Shown: positions 9,911 through 20,576 of the stretch, piece after piece
How the letters are laid out: the number at the start of each line of letters is the position of its first letter
Numbering within the stretch: position 1 is the stretch's first letter
Origin: Tranzscheliella williamsii
Lineage: Eukaryota; Basidiomycota; Ustilaginomycetes; Ustilaginales; Ustilaginaceae
Reading direction: 5' to 3'
Length of the DNA: 64,000 bases
Assembly (NCBI GenBank): GCA_023212725.1
Contig: JALBYF010000008.1
Location: forward strand, 124,001-188,000
Made by a program: the position numbers and the translations under genes
Notes under the pieces: model-generated
Database searches by the model: none
Seen by the model: the letters and a program-made list of their open reading frames with translations, nothing else
What the model was told of the DNA's origin: nothing

Positions 9911-10303
9911 ATTGTACTTTCTACCGGCTTGTCCGTTGTTTCGGCGTTGAGCTAGGTGATGACAATGGACGTGTGCAGCAAAGAAGAACCGCGCAGTATC
10001 CGCAACCAATTGCGGATTCTCAGCACGGATAGCAACCAACGTCGAGGTAAAGTGGAGAATGCACGTGCGCCTTTTAGAAACGTGTGACTCCATCGTGCAT
10101 GATTGGGCCTTCAATGACCTTTGTTAGGTCGGCCGCTTCGAAGTTCTTGGCAGAGCTGCCGATGCTTGTGACGATGCATGGCGTATGAGTGTTATAAAGT
10201 ACAATGATCGCGTTTGCGGTACGAGGCATAGGCGACGGAGGAGAGAGAGACCAACATTGCAGTCCAACAGGCCTGCGTAGCGCTATGCGACGCCAGCTGG
10301 ACA
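9911..10303. other. GST upstream region / PLP2 3' flank
   Basis: 393 bases. The minus-strand frame of the GST gene remains open up to about 10114, so part of this may be coding if the upstream ATG at 10093 is used. Otherwise I see no gene. Confidence 0.35.
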
Positions 10304-11182
10304 CTAGAGGTCCCAGTCCAGCTCGTCGTCCAGATCCTGCTGCGTTTTGGAGGTGGCCGAACTACGGATGCTCCTGCCATTCCGGTATGTGTTGTCTCTG
10401 TCTTCTTGTTCGTCTTCCTGCTCGTCGAATGTGTCGCGGTCCCTGTTGGCGGTGCCTAGGTGGGTGGGGGCACCGGGAATGTGGGAGCGCTCGATGGCGC
10501 CGACAGCGGTCAGCAGCAGCTCGATGTCCTCGCACTTGGTGTTCATCCCGTCGAGCCCGATCTCAGGACGCAGGCCGACGATCTGGCGATGCAAGTCGCC
10601 GTTGCGGTAGATGATCAGCGTTGGCAGGTTGCGGTCAGGGTAGTTGGGGATGCACTGATCGCCGACGATGCTGACAAACTTGGTAGCCGGATACTTGGCG
10701 GCCAGAGTGTCGAGATATCCAGCTACCAGGCGGCAGGTCTCCAGCCCATCCTTATAAAGGAAGCAGACGACGCCGGTGCCGTTGCCCTTGGGCTTACTTT
10801 GCTCTGATTCTGTGGTCTCGGTCTGGTCGTCTTCCGGATCGGCGCTCGACTTGCTCGCCTCGGTCACCTCGCGTGTGTAATCGGGCCGCGTGATGGGATA
10901 TACTCTGCCGAAGCGAGCCTTGGAAGATTCGCTGCGCATCTGCTGCAGTCGCTGGCGGCGGATCTTGTCGAGCAGCTTCTCCTCTTCTTCATCCAGCTGC
11001 CCCTCCAGCTCCAGGTCGAGGTCCTCCACGGTCGTCTGCTTCAGCACCTGCGAGCGCGTCTCGGACGCAGACGGAAGCTCTGGTGACGGAGATCGCGACG
11101 GAGGTTTGGGAGGTATGATCCCATGCGCTCGCAGCGCATCGTGAAACTCCGTGTCCTGCGTTGGATCGACCTCCGCCTGCAT
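10304..11182 (-). CDS. PLP2: Phosducin-like protein (PLP2/PDCL3 type), chaperonin co-factor
   Basis: 292 residues. The N-terminal half contains the acidic helical segment typical of phosducins (L-D-E-E-E-E-K-L-L-D-K-I-R-R-Q-R). It is followed by F-G-R-V-Y-P-I-T-R-P-D-Y-T-R-E-V-T-E-A-S, a hallmark of the PLP2/PDCL2-3 branch. The C-terminal half is a thioredoxin-like fold without a CxxC, with N-Y-P-D-R-N-L-P-T-L-I-I-Y-R-N-G. It ends in an acidic tail D-D-E-L-D-W-D-L. Family members bind the CCT chaperonin and assist actin and tubulin folding in the cytosol. The gene for CCT subunit eta lies further right in this window. The start ATG follows an in-frame stop and gives a normal length. Confidence 0.88.
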   Translation of the reverse strand: MQAEVDPTQDTEFHDALRAHGIIPPKPPSRSPSPELPSASETRSQVLKQTTVEDLDLELEGQLDEEEEKLLDKIRRQRLQQMRSESSKARFGRVYPITRPDYTREVTEASKSSADPEDDQTETTESEQSKPKGNGTGVVCFLYKDGLETCRLVAGYLDTLAAKYPATKFVSIVGDQCIPNYPDRNLPTLIIYRNGDLHRQIVGLRPEIGLDGMNTKCEDIELLLTAVGAIERSHIPGAPTHLGTANRDRDTFDEQEDEQEDRDNTYRNGRSIRSSATSKTQQDLDDELDWDL

Positions 11183-12079
11183 TCTGGTGATCTATCGAGC
11201 GCGAGCTAGTAGCACGCTATCGATGCGTGAGAACGAAAGTGTGCCTGTACAGCACTGCTGACACCCCTGCGCTCTTTTGACACTGGTATCGGCAGCAAGA
11301 CTCGGAGGAGGTCGATGAGCAGGCTCGTGGTAGCGTCCACCCATGGCTTGGGGTTGACTGGCTGTGTACACGCTATGCCGTTCTTCGCGATTCTGCCCTG
11401 AGAATTCCGACTCCCGAACTCGAGCATAGCGATTGGAATCTGCATGTTAGACTCCATACGCTTAGCCCCTGAACACCAACAACACAGCAAAGCATAAAGT
11501 TGAGACATACAGCTGCAAGCACACGCACAGCTGGATGTAATTAGCCAGATATCCCGCTACCGCCTGGCTCTGCTCAGGGAGATGATCTGGCTATCCTGTC
11601 GGCTGTATCCGTGCTCGTGAGAACAGGCGGCCAGTTAGATAGTAGTAGCGTGGGAGTGTGATAGAGAACGAGGTGGGAAAGAAACGCCGACTGCTGAGCT
11701 TGAGTTAGTGCAGCTCCTCTCAGCGCTTAGCTGCATATAGTTGGATGGTTGCTTCTCTACTGTCACCCAGCCTCGCTGTGTGCCGAAGCTTGCCTCTTCT
11801 CAGCGTGACTCTTCCTCTTCAACTTCTGCAGCGCACCTCTCTGTCAATCTCTACTCGCTTCAGCAAAATATCCTTTCCGTTCATCTTGGGCTCTTGTGCT
11901 GGCCACCAGCTCATATACCCATCCGTCGGATTGCCTTTTCACGCTTTCATCGTTCAGCTTTGGTTCGGCCCAGCCGCCTTGCATACCCGCGCCAACCCTG
12001 CGAGTGATCTTATCCAACTCATGACTTGATTCGCAGCTTGGCTCTGTCCGCACAGCTGCGCTTGCTGCCGGATTCAAAC
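11183..12079. promoter_or_regulatory. Divergent intergenic region PLP2 / START-like gene
   Basis: 897 bases between divergent starts. It contains pyrimidine-rich stretches at ~11750-11900, as expected for a fungal promoter or 5' UTR on the plus strand. A 100-codon minus-strand frame at 11206-11508 has no family resemblance, and I do not call it a gene. Confidence 0.4.
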
Positions 12080-15000
12080 ATGCCCGTCTTCGCGCGCACT
12101 GCCAAGGCTAGCGTCCCAGCCAATAGGCCCTCAGATGCGCCTGCTGAGCCAGCCGCAGCCATCCCCTCCGCGACAGCAACGCCATCCGCAACTGCGCAGA
12201 ACGAGGCGCAACGCCTCACCCAACGCTCCTTGGCCGTGCTCCATCAGTTTCTAGCCTACGCCGACCCCGCCGCCGCCGCCCTCCTCCCACTCCCAGAAGA
12301 CGACAACGACAAAGACAAGGACAAGGACAGGGGCGAAGATGAGGCAAAGCCTTTCACCACCAACGACGACAAGGAAATACCCCTTCAAGAATGGAATGTA
12401 TTGTATTCTTCGTCAACACCTTCCGCCACGCCTGGGGGGTTCGCTTCCTCGATCGTTGTCCGCTCCCACCCCGATCCCAACCGTCATTTATTCAGCGTAC
12501 AGTCCACTTTGCCCGGCATCACCGCGCGGCAGTTCTGGTCTTTGATGGCCAGCGCCGAGAACCGAAAGCTGTGGGACACCACAGTAGAAGAAGGCCTTGT
12601 TAAGCGGTGGATCGCGGACGAGCTTTCGGCAGACGTCTGCCAGCCCCCCTCATCAGGAAAACTTTCTTCATCCGCAGACGTCGCCCGTGCTACGGCTGCA
12701 CGTGTAGAGCTGCTCCGCTTCGGTAGCATATTCATGGTTGCCAAAGCCCGAGATATGGTGCTGCTTAGCGTCGATGCTCGTCTTCCACCCAAACCCGCTC
12801 CCTCCACTTCCAACACTGACTTGCAACAGCGTCAAGAGGATGGTCCCTTGCGCCTCGTTTCCACTTCGCAAAGCGTTCTCGATCCAAGCTTACCGCCGCG
12901 CAAAGGATACACCCGCTTCGATCTCAAGGTCGGCGGTTTCATGGTAGAAGACCTCGGTGACGACGGTGTTCCCGACAGCGATACTGCTGCGTCGAACTCT
13001 GACAGCCCGAGGAGCCCAGTCGCGGCCAAGGGATCGCAATTTCGCAAAGGCATCCGTGCCCTAGGCCGTCGAGGACGATCCAATTCTTCCAGCAGCGCAG
13101 GCAGCAAGCACATGCGGACCGCTTCGGATGTTTCGGACACAGCGCCGCCGTCGCCTTCTATCCCAAAAACTCCGCTCAAAGATGCACGGGGGGCTGCTGT
13201 GCTCGTCACCCAGGTATCCGACCTCGGAGAGATGGCGGCCTGGGTGCCTGCCTCTGTCATTAGGATGGTGGCCTCTACACTGGTGCCTAGAAGCATTGCT
13301 TCCGTTGCGAAAATCGCCAAGACCATGCCCGTATCCTCTTCTCTCTATCAGAACTACACTAGCCGTGGCGCTACAAATCGAGCGGTGGGCGCCGCTGTCC
13401 ATGTAGAACGGCTCGTGCCTGGGCCGGGCGAATGGTACCGGCATCGTGTACTGCCCGCCATGGTCGGGCAAGGGGCGTTGCGCAGGCCGACACCTCCCGC
13501 AGAGGAGCCGGTCCGGTCGGAGTCGCTCACGCAGACTGTTCCGGACCCCACGTCGCCCACCCGCCTTTCCGACGTTCCTGAACTGCCTGCACCTGTCGAA
13601 ACAGTCTCGGTGCTTGACGCTTCCGCCCTCGCGCAGTCTGCAGATGCTCCTGATCAAGCCTGCGCGGCAAGTCCAACCGCCGCGCAGAACGGAGACGCAC
13701 CAGCTGCGGCATCGACGCTTGTGTCGGCACACCTTCCGCGCCGTACCTCTTCGCTTGCTGGTACACCTGCAATTAGTCGGGCCGCGCCGTCCTTCACCGG
13801 CTCGCCAGCCGCTCGCCCGTTGATGTCGCTCAACCTGCAGAGTCTGGCACCACCCACGTTCGCTGAGCGAGGTGGAGGAGGCCAGTCAGCGGGAGCCTCG
13901 CCGGCTTCGCCGGGCATGTACACCGACTCGGATGCAGGCCTGGACGACATGCTCTCTAACTCTGTCTCTTCGCTTTCCAACTCGGCGCTCTTTTCGCCCG
14001 CGAAAGCCCGCAAAAGGCACATCGCCATGACGCCGTCCGAGGGCACCGAGACCGTGCCTGGCTCGGTCGCAGGAAGCGAGTTCGAAGAGCCGGGAAGAGG
14101 CGACTACCTGTCCAAAGGCAGCTTGTTCGACCTGCCGGTCTACGGTATGGCGGCGTTCCAGTTCAAAAGAGCGACGCTCAACTTGGCTGCGGACGATGAG
14201 ACAGACATTGCAGAGCAGCAAGAGATCCTCGAAGATGCGGACGATGAGGCAAACATGGCTGATACCACCATTGGGCCGGCGCCGTCCGCATCGGCGCGTT
14301 CGATCCCGCTGCCGTTGCACAAAGGCAGAGCGGTGCTGTCAGGCGGCGGGAGCCTTGATCAGGGGTCGGTGCCGAGCCGTGCGGGCGAGAGCTGGTCGAC
14401 CGGCGCGCGCATGAGCCCGGCGGAGCAGCGCTCGCGGCTGCTGTCGAACGAGTATTTCGTGCGGCACGTCGCAGACGATGCGGGCGGGGGTGCTGCGGCA
14501 GAGGTGGCGATGGCGCGCAAGGTGCGGCGGCTGTCGAACGCGGTGGTAGCCGAGCTGGAGCGGCGGCAGTATGCAACGCCGGGTGGTCCGGTGGGTAGGG
14601 GCGGGGGAGAGGAGGCGGCGGGTGCGCGGGGAGGCGAGCTGGTGGCGCTGCTCGCGGACGCGCTGGCCGAGTCGATGCTGTTCGAGCGGGGTGCGGCGGT
14701 GGCGGTGCGCGAGCAGGCGGCGCGGGTCAGCACGCTGGTGCTGGCCGGCTCGGACGCGCTGGCGCTGAGCCTTGCGCCGGGCGCGCGCGATAGCCTCGGC
14801 CTGCACCTGGACCGGCTCAGCACGCCGTCGGAGCGGTCCGAGCCGGTGACGCCGCGGCTGTCGAGTGGTACGTCGGTGTCGGGGGCGGCGGCGGCGGTGG
14901 ATCTCGGCGGTGCGCTGCCGGAGCGTGGCGCGCAACGTGCGCGCAAGCCGTCGGTCAACTCGATGGCGCGCTCCATCTCGGTCTCGGCGGCGCTCGCCGA

Positions 15001-15541
15001 GGTGGGTGCGAATACCGAGAGCGTTGTCTCGCTCGCTGGGCGGTGGGCGGGCGCGGGCGAGGCGGCCCCGGCGGCCGCGCGCGCGTGCAGCGCGGGATCA
15101 CGCGACACCGAAGCGCGCATCGTGGGTAGCGAGGTCGAGGCGACGCTGCGGGCGCTGCAGGCGCTGCGGCGCACGCGCCCTGCCAAGCGCCCTGCCGAAG
15201 CCACGTACACCGGCCTGCTGCGCCGGCTGGCGTACTACAGCGGCGCATGGTCCCCCGCGCCCGCGCACCCGCCCGCGTCGTCCGCCGCCTCCATCGCCCG
15301 CCGCCGCACCCGCGCCAACTACCGCCTAGAGAACAACGCCAAGCTCCACCCCTTCCCCGGCTCCCTCGGCAAGCGCGCCGCCCGCCCCACCGACCCTCCC
15401 CCCCCACCCACCAACCTCCCGCCCCCCATCACCGGCTACGGCCTCGGCCGCATGCACCGCCTCCCCACCACCGCCGAACCCCCCCTGTCCGCCCCCGACG
15501 ACGACGGCTGGGAAGACGACACCCCCGGCCCCTCCCCCTGA
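12080..15541 (+). CDS. START-like domain (DUF3074) protein, large
   Basis: 1,153 residues from the ATG at 12080, which has A at -3; the longer frame to 12026 begins with TTG. Residues ~135-440 form a START-like lipid-binding domain of the DUF3074 type. It begins F-S-V-Q-S-T-L-P-G-I-T-A-R-Q-F-W and includes R-F-G-S-I-F-M-V-A-K-A-R-D-M-V. Its last part, D-L-G-E-M-A-A-W-V-P, is followed by a helix ending A-K-T-M-P-V. The domain is interrupted by a Ser/Arg-rich insertion (nt ~12950-13180). The remaining ~700 residues are low-complexity Ser/Pro/Ala with no domain I recognise. DUF3074 proteins are fungal and their ligand is not established. Third-position GC rises sharply toward the C-terminus. It converges on the PUF gene (193 bases apart). 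Domain call is firm, function unknown. Confidence 0.75.
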   Translation: MPVFARTAKASVPANRPSDAPAEPAAAIPSATATPSATAQNEAQRLTQRSLAVLHQFLAYADPAAAALLPLPEDDNDKDKDKDRGEDEAKPFTTNDDKEIPLQEWNVLYSSSTPSATPGGFASSIVVRSHPDPNRHLFSVQSTLPGITARQFWSLMASAENRKLWDTTVEEGLVKRWIADELSADVCQPPSSGKLSSSADVARATAARVELLRFGSIFMVAKARDMVLLSVDARLPPKPAPSTSNTDLQQRQEDGPLRLVSTSQSVLDPSLPPRKGYTRFDLKVGGFMVEDLGDDGVPDSDTAASNSDSPRSPVAAKGSQFRKGIRALGRRGRSNSSSSAGSKHMRTASDVSDTAPPSPSIPKTPLKDARGAAVLVTQVSDLGEMAAWVPASVIRMVASTLVPRSIASVAKIAKTMPVSSSLYQNYTSRGATNRAVGAAVHVERLVPGPGEWYRHRVLPAMVGQGALRRPTPPAEEPVRSESLTQTVPDPTSPTRLSDVPELPAPVETVSVLDASALAQSADAPDQACAASPTAAQNGDAPAAASTLVSAHLPRRTSSLAGTPAISRAAPSFTGSPAARPLMSLNLQSLAPPTFAERGGGGQSAGASPASPGMYTDSDAGLDDMLSNSVSSLSNSALFSPAKARKRHIAMTPSEGTETVPGSVAGSEFEEPGRGDYLSKGSLFDLPVYGMAAFQFKRATLNLAADDETDIAEQQEILEDADDEANMADTTIGPAPSASARSIPLPLHKGRAVLSGGGSLDQGSVPSRAGESWSTGARMSPAEQRSRLLSNEYFVRHVADDAGGGAAAEVAMARKVRRLSNAVVAELERRQYATPGGPVGRGGGEEAAGARGGELVALLADALAESMLFERGAAVAVREQAARVSTLVLAGSDALALSLAPGARDSLGLHLDRLSTPSERSEPVTPRLSSGTSVSGAAAAVDLGGALPERGAQRARKPSVNSMARSISVSAALAEVGANTESVVSLAGRWAGAGEAAPAAARACSAGSRDTEARIVGSEVEATLRALQALRRTRPAKRPAEATYTGLLRRLAYYSGAWSPAPAHPPASSAASIARRRTRANYRLENNAKLHPFPGSLGKRAARPTDPPPPPTNLPPPITGYGLGRMHRLPTTAEPPLSAPDDDGWEDDTPGPSP

Positions 15542-15734
15542 CCCTCTCTCCAGCCCCTCCTGAACCCCACTCACTCTGTCTACGCAGCATTCATCCCGAT
15601 ACACAATGACCACCGCCACACGCAATCGCAAAAGCACAGCAGAGATGCAGAAGCAGGGTCGATGGGCAGCGAGTGCGAGCCAATCAGTCTATGAGTAAAG
15701 CGAGGACAGGATGCATGGGGCGTAAGCGGGGCGG

Positions 15735-18700
15735 CTAGCGGGGAGCGTCGGCGGCGGGCTCGGCCTGGGCGTGGGGCGAGGCGGGTGGGTTGTCGGCAAG
15801 CGAGTCGATGAGGCGCTCGATGGCGACCAGGTGTTTGGTCGAGTGGCCGTGCGGGAACTTCTTGGCGCTGGCGAGGCTGGGCCGCACGGCGGTGATGAGA
15901 CGTGTGCGCTGCTCGGCATCGGCCTTTTCCAGAAAGCGCTGCAGGACGTAGTTGGCAAACTGGTCCTTCATCATCAACACCGCCGGCGCGATCTTCTGCT
16001 CGGATGCCAGGGCGGCCACCTCGGCGCCGTCCGCCGCTGCGACCGTGCGCGGCGTGAGGATCTCGTCCAGCAGCTCGTTGCGGTCTTTGCCGCTCGAGGT
16101 GCGGATAACCTCTTCGATCACGTTCGAGGCAAACTTGTGGCGCGACAGCTGCAGCACCGAGCCCTTGATTTGAGCGATCACCTGGGCCCGGTCGCGCGCG
16201 TGGCCCCGCTGCAGCACCCACTGGATCACATAGTTGCCGTACTGGTCCTGCATCAGCCGGTACGAATCGGCGTGCAGCTCCTCGAGCAGCGGCCGCGATT
16301 GCGACTCGCTGCAAAATTCAAACGCTCGCTGCAGCACCCGGCACGAGTAGCAGTGCGACGCCAACGCCGGCACCTGACCCGCAAACGCTTTGGGTATAAA
16401 GTCGATCTCGGTCGGCTCGACCCGCTCAATGATCTTCTGTACCACGTGGTTGGCGTTCTGGTCCCGAACACACTGCATGATGTGTCCGTCCAGCTCCTTG
16501 GCCAGAACCTTGCGCTGGTCGACCGCCGCGTGGTCAAAAGCCTTCTGGACGACCCGGCAGCCGTAGGTGCCGAGCGACAGCGATAGGATGTGGCCTTCCA
16601 TCTCCTTGGCCAGGATGGACCGTTGACCCTCGTCGCCATACTCGAGCATCTTTTGGATCACATAGTTTCCAAAGACGTCCGTCATCAGCTGACGAGCGTG
16701 CGGCAGGATCTCGTCAAAAACGGCCTTTTTCTCCTCCACCGTGGCAGAGTCGAGCTTCTCCTGGATGAAGCGGCTGCCGTGCTGATCACCGCTGAACTCG
16801 ACCACGCTACCAGAGATGTCCTGAAGCTCGAACTTGCGATTCTTGGCATGTCGGCTGCGAAAGTCTTCCAGGAGCGGGCTACGCGGCGTGCCAAGATGGG
16901 CGGCGTGGACCGGGATACCGTTGCTGCCATTGAGGGCGGGGTAGAATCCGGGGCCGGGCCGTGCAAAGGATTGGCTGAGAGGCGCCATAACTCCGCCAGG
17001 GCCGGTCGGAATGCGTCGATGGTCCGGGAAGCGGCCGTTCCAGCCCATCCCAGGACCGGCGACGGGCGCACCACCGAGCATGCCAGCCATGTGCGGTTGC
17101 GGTGGCATGAATCCGCCCGGTTGGCCGCCCATCGGGAACGGTGGGCGCGCAGGCATCGCGACGCCTGGCCCAAACGACTCGGTGTGGGAGCCCATACGGC
17201 GATGGATGCTTTGCATATACTGGTGGCCGTGGCCGTGACCCTGAGCTGGCGACAAGCGGCGATGGGAAGAGCTGGGCGACATCTGCGCCTGCATGACCGG
17301 GCTGGTTGATGGCATTACCATGTTGGCTGTCGGCAGGGGCATGCCGGGACCCAACATTGGCGACTGTCCGTGCTGTGGGCTGCGAGCGCCGACGCCCGGG
17401 GCAAAGCCATAATGAGGAGTGCCCGGCGGCAGGATAGGACGAATGGGGGATCCCATAGCGCCGCTCATATGCAGTCCCCCGAAATTGGGTCCTCCCCCAG
17501 GGCCGGGATAGAAGAGCGCCTCGCCGACGTGCATGGAGGCATTCAGATGGTGTGGCAGCGGTGTAGGACCGAACGAGGGACTTTGTGGCGTTGAAGCTTG
17601 GGAACCTGGCGATGCAAAGATGGCGCGGCCGGGTATCGGAGGGGCGTAGGGGTCAGGTGTAGTCCGGTAAGATTCGTATCCTGACATATCGATGGGATGC
17701 ATGCTGGTAAGTCCAGGCATCATGGGGCCGTCGCCGGGGTAGCGCGGCGCATATCCATCAGGCGAGCGGGCGCCAGGAGGCGGCAAGTAAGCAGAGGAAT
17801 GCGCATATGCCTCGTTAGGGCTAAAGGTGGGATAGGATCCTGATGGCCGCGACATGTGGCCAGAGCCGCTGTGGATAGGTGGGGATGGGTAGTCCGTATG
17901 CGCGACAGCAGGGTTCTGCTGATTTGGTGCCGGGTTAGCGGTAGGCGACTCGATGGCTGCGGTGGAGATGGCTAACTTGTCCAAGCTAGATTCGAGCTCG
18001 GATTGCGCGGTTGGAGTGTCGGCATCTTGAACAGGACGCGCATTTCCGGGCAGCTGGCTCGGGTCAAGTGTGGTAGATCGGATCGGGGCCCGCTTAAGCA
18101 CAGTTGCAGAGGAGATCGGCGTCGTGATCTCCTTATGGCTAGCGTTACTGGTGAAGGGGGGTTGCTGCTTGTTCGTGGTCTCGTCGCTGATGGTGACTGT
18201 CTTGGGGTGAGATGACGTGCGGGCGTTGGAGCGAGCCTGTCGACTTTCAGCAAGGATCCGCTTGACGGCTGTTGGACTGGAATCAGACTCGAGGATGAAC
18301 TCGGCGGAAGGATTGGCGAGGTCTTTGGGCCAGGACACAGAGGCGGAACGAACGTTGACCCAAGCTGAGCCATCTTGTGGCAGTAGAGGTGAAGGTGTGT
18401 AGGCAGCACCGGCGCCTGCGATGTCGGATGGTTCGAGCGCGTTGGGGCCCCTGCCGGGGGTGCTGACATTGGAGGTGGTGGCGGTACCGATCGCATCGCT
18501 ATCGACGGCTTGACCAGCGCGCCCATTCCAGACGCTGGATGAGGCGCTGGTGTTAGGCTCAGAGTCGGACCAAGCGCTCTGATCCAGCTTGGTGAGACCA
18601 AAGGCGGAGGGACTGGCGGTCATAGACCGTTGCTGTGGGCCGGATCTGACAGAAGCTGTATTGTTACCCACCCCTTGTCGGCTCGACGAGGCCGTACCAC

Positions 18701-18917
18701 CGTCGTGAAGTGGCTCGCCGCCCGGGACTGGGGCAGGGCTGGTCATTGCAGTGAAGGCTTTCAGGTGGCCGGTATCTGCACTTCCGCTGACGCTTCGCTT
18801 GGCGGTAGGGCGGCCGGACTGAGCAGCCGAGATGGACACGGTGCGGGCTGCTGTGGGGAGTCCAGAGAAGGATGGAGAGCGATGCTGAGCTATCGACGGC
18901 TCTTCTCGTGCGGCCAT
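15735..18917 (-). CDS. Pumilio-family (PUF) RNA-binding protein
   Basis: 1,060 residues. The first ~680 are disordered, rich in Ser, Pro, Gly and Met. From about residue 690 there are eight PUF repeats, each with a recognition helix I can read: S-R-x-x-Q, N-Y-x-x-Q, C-R-x-x-Q, N-H-x-x-Q, C-R-x-x-Q, N-Y-x-x-Q, S-N-x-x-E, N-Y-x-x-Q. By the established PUF code this predicts binding of the RNA 5'-UGUAUAUA. Such proteins bind 3' UTRs and repress or localise mRNAs in the cytoplasm. The C-terminal cap is followed by a short Ala/Pro tail. The ATG at 18917 follows upstream stops. An unusually long upstream region precedes it. Family assignment is secure; which Pumilio paralogue is not. Confidence 0.93.
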   Translation of the reverse strand: MAAREEPSIAQHRSPSFSGLPTAARTVSISAAQSGRPTAKRSVSGSADTGHLKAFTAMTSPAPVPGGEPLHDGGTASSSRQGVGNNTASVRSGPQQRSMTASPSAFGLTKLDQSAWSDSEPNTSASSSVWNGRAGQAVDSDAIGTATTSNVSTPGRGPNALEPSDIAGAGAAYTPSPLLPQDGSAWVNVRSASVSWPKDLANPSAEFILESDSSPTAVKRILAESRQARSNARTSSHPKTVTISDETTNKQQPPFTSNASHKEITTPISSATVLKRAPIRSTTLDPSQLPGNARPVQDADTPTAQSELESSLDKLAISTAAIESPTANPAPNQQNPAVAHTDYPSPPIHSGSGHMSRPSGSYPTFSPNEAYAHSSAYLPPPGARSPDGYAPRYPGDGPMMPGLTSMHPIDMSGYESYRTTPDPYAPPIPGRAIFASPGSQASTPQSPSFGPTPLPHHLNASMHVGEALFYPGPGGGPNFGGLHMSGAMGSPIRPILPPGTPHYGFAPGVGARSPQHGQSPMLGPGMPLPTANMVMPSTSPVMQAQMSPSSSHRRLSPAQGHGHGHQYMQSIHRRMGSHTESFGPGVAMPARPPFPMGGQPGGFMPPQPHMAGMLGGAPVAGPGMGWNGRFPDHRRIPTGPGGVMAPLSQSFARPGPGFYPALNGSNGIPVHAAHLGTPRSPLLEDFRSRHAKNRKFELQDISGSVVEFSGDQHGSRFIQEKLDSATVEEKKAVFDEILPHARQLMTDVFGNYVIQKMLEYGDEGQRSILAKEMEGHILSLSLGTYGCRVVQKAFDHAAVDQRKVLAKELDGHIMQCVRDQNANHVVQKIIERVEPTEIDFIPKAFAGQVPALASHCYSCRVLQRAFEFCSESQSRPLLEELHADSYRLMQDQYGNYVIQWVLQRGHARDRAQVIAQIKGSVLQLSRHKFASNVIEEVIRTSSGKDRNELLDEILTPRTVAAADGAEVAALASEQKIAPAVLMMKDQFANYVLQRFLEKADAEQRTRLITAVRPSLASAKKFPHGHSTKHLVAIERLIDSLADNPPASPHAQAEPAADAPR

Positions 18918-20576
18918 GATGAAGGACAGCGACGAGCTGAGACAGGCGTGAATTCTTCTACCTCAATTGGGCATCAAGACGACCAAGGTGGTTAGGAAAC
19001 GGTGATGAGGAGAAAGGGAAGACAGAAAGCAGTGCACCACAGCTGGCAGATGTCGGGCGCACAGATAGTGGGTGGCTGAGCTGCCGTCTAGTCTGGTTGG
19101 TCGAAGGCGAGGCTGGGAAGGAAAGAGGCGTACTTGTGAGCCTACGGGCGATAAGGTACAGACGGACTCTTGGGAGGTCCGGCGTCAAAGGGTGAGCTTG
19201 CAATAGGCAGCGGAATACCGCGCGGTAGGATGAGAAGAAGATTAAATGTGGATGCGGACTGGTTGTGACGACGTGGTGCGATTGTTCCAGCGGGAGAAGT
19301 GCGTCCGCAGAGTGGCCTAAATGAGCCAGAAGGTTCACAGCGGCGTCAGTGCCTAAGGGCCAAAGGGCACGAGGGTCGAACAAGGCTAGAAGATGCACGA
19401 TGGCAGCATCTAGCTGAGCGATCCAAGGGCGTCGACCGGGCACACCAAGCACACGATGGGAAGCAAGGCGGCAACGGCACGAAACCGTCGGCAGGCAAGG
19501 AAGATGGTCAGAAGGACGAAGCTGACGGTATGCGCGCAACGTGGTAGGATGATGATGCTGAGCAAGGACGACGGGCCTGCGCCGTGCACGATAGACTGAA
19601 AGCAGGCGAAGCGTCGCAGTCGAAAGCTGAGCGTTCCGCAGCTTCGCTCAGCTCTCACATCTGTTGGATTTACTAGCGGTGTACTGCGATGATTGAAATA
19701 GATGGGCGGCTTGCGACTTATTTTGGGGCAGCCCGCTAATGCTGAAAATCGCACATCCATAACTTGACTACACGGATTTTGCGTACATCCATAACTTAAC
19801 TACACCTATTTTGGTGATTCGCAGGTGCTGAGTTCGACGCAGAACCGGCCAAGCCAGGGTGCAAGCCAGAAGTTACAACCCAACCAGAATCACAATCAGC
19901 CATAAATCACCCATCGGCTCGAATTCTATGTTGGCTCTCGTAACTCACTCCGATCCGATGGATGAATGCTCATTCTGAGATCCCCTCTGATCGTCGATTG
20001 GTGTCGATTGGCGACTGTCGTGGCAGTGCAATGGTACACTTGCTATGAGATCACGCTGTAGGCTGTCTGGCGTGTGCGTGCGGCTCTTATGAAGTCCACC
20101 GTCGCTGTGTGGGGGAGGAAAGACAGGGTGAGCCACGTCTCATATGCCGGGATGCCTGCTTGCAAGGTGAGTTGTCCGGGGCGACCGTCTCCGCCGTTGT
20201 CTGCGCTGCGTGCGGTGGTGCTGAGTGTGCTGCGATGGCAATCGATTGCGGGCGCGCGAGACCTTGCCACGGCTGCGCTGAGCACGGGCCCGGCCGCGCC
20301 GCCACGAGCGGAAGCTGACAGGCTGAATTAGGCCGAGGCTGCACGCGTCCGTCATCAGGGACGAATCGTGGAATCGCAAACGTCGTTCTCACGCCCGGCA
20401 CCTTCCGCTCGGCTCCGCTCTAACAGAATCTTCGCCATCGCTATCGGCATGCTCGCGGTCGGGCTGCAAATCACAATACAGATCCTGTACAGTACAGATA
20501 CATACAGAGAGCGGCCAGCTGCGGAGCGCCAGGTGTGTGTCGGTTGTTGGCCGCAGCGCAATGTGGCAGCACAGGG
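18918..20576. other. Long PUF upstream region / ALG8 3' flank
   Basis: 1,659 bases between two minus-strand genes. Frames in it (for example minus 18958-19539) show no recognisable protein. It includes a two-copy 32-bp tandem repeat at 19753-19816 and an AT-richer zone at 19680-20040. It probably holds the PUF promoter plus a long 5' leader, which is common for regulators. Confidence 0.4.
19753..19816. repeat. Two-copy 32-bp tandem repeat
   Basis: Two adjacent 32-base units starting ACATCCATAACTT. They differ at a few positions (G/A after ACTT, then CACGGATTTT versus CACCTATTTT, and the last bases). It lies upstream of the PUF gene. Function is unknown. Confidence 0.75.

Noticed and set aside
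11206..11508. 100-codon minus-strand frame between PLP2 and the START-like gene
   Set aside because: No family resemblance, and it sits in a divergent promoter.
15771..16586. 271-codon frame antisense to PUF repeats
   Set aside because: A regular repeat shadow; the PUF repeats on the other strand explain it.
18958..19539. 193-codon minus-strand frame upstream of the PUF gene
   Set aside because: No motif. It could be leader sequence, but nothing supports a protein.
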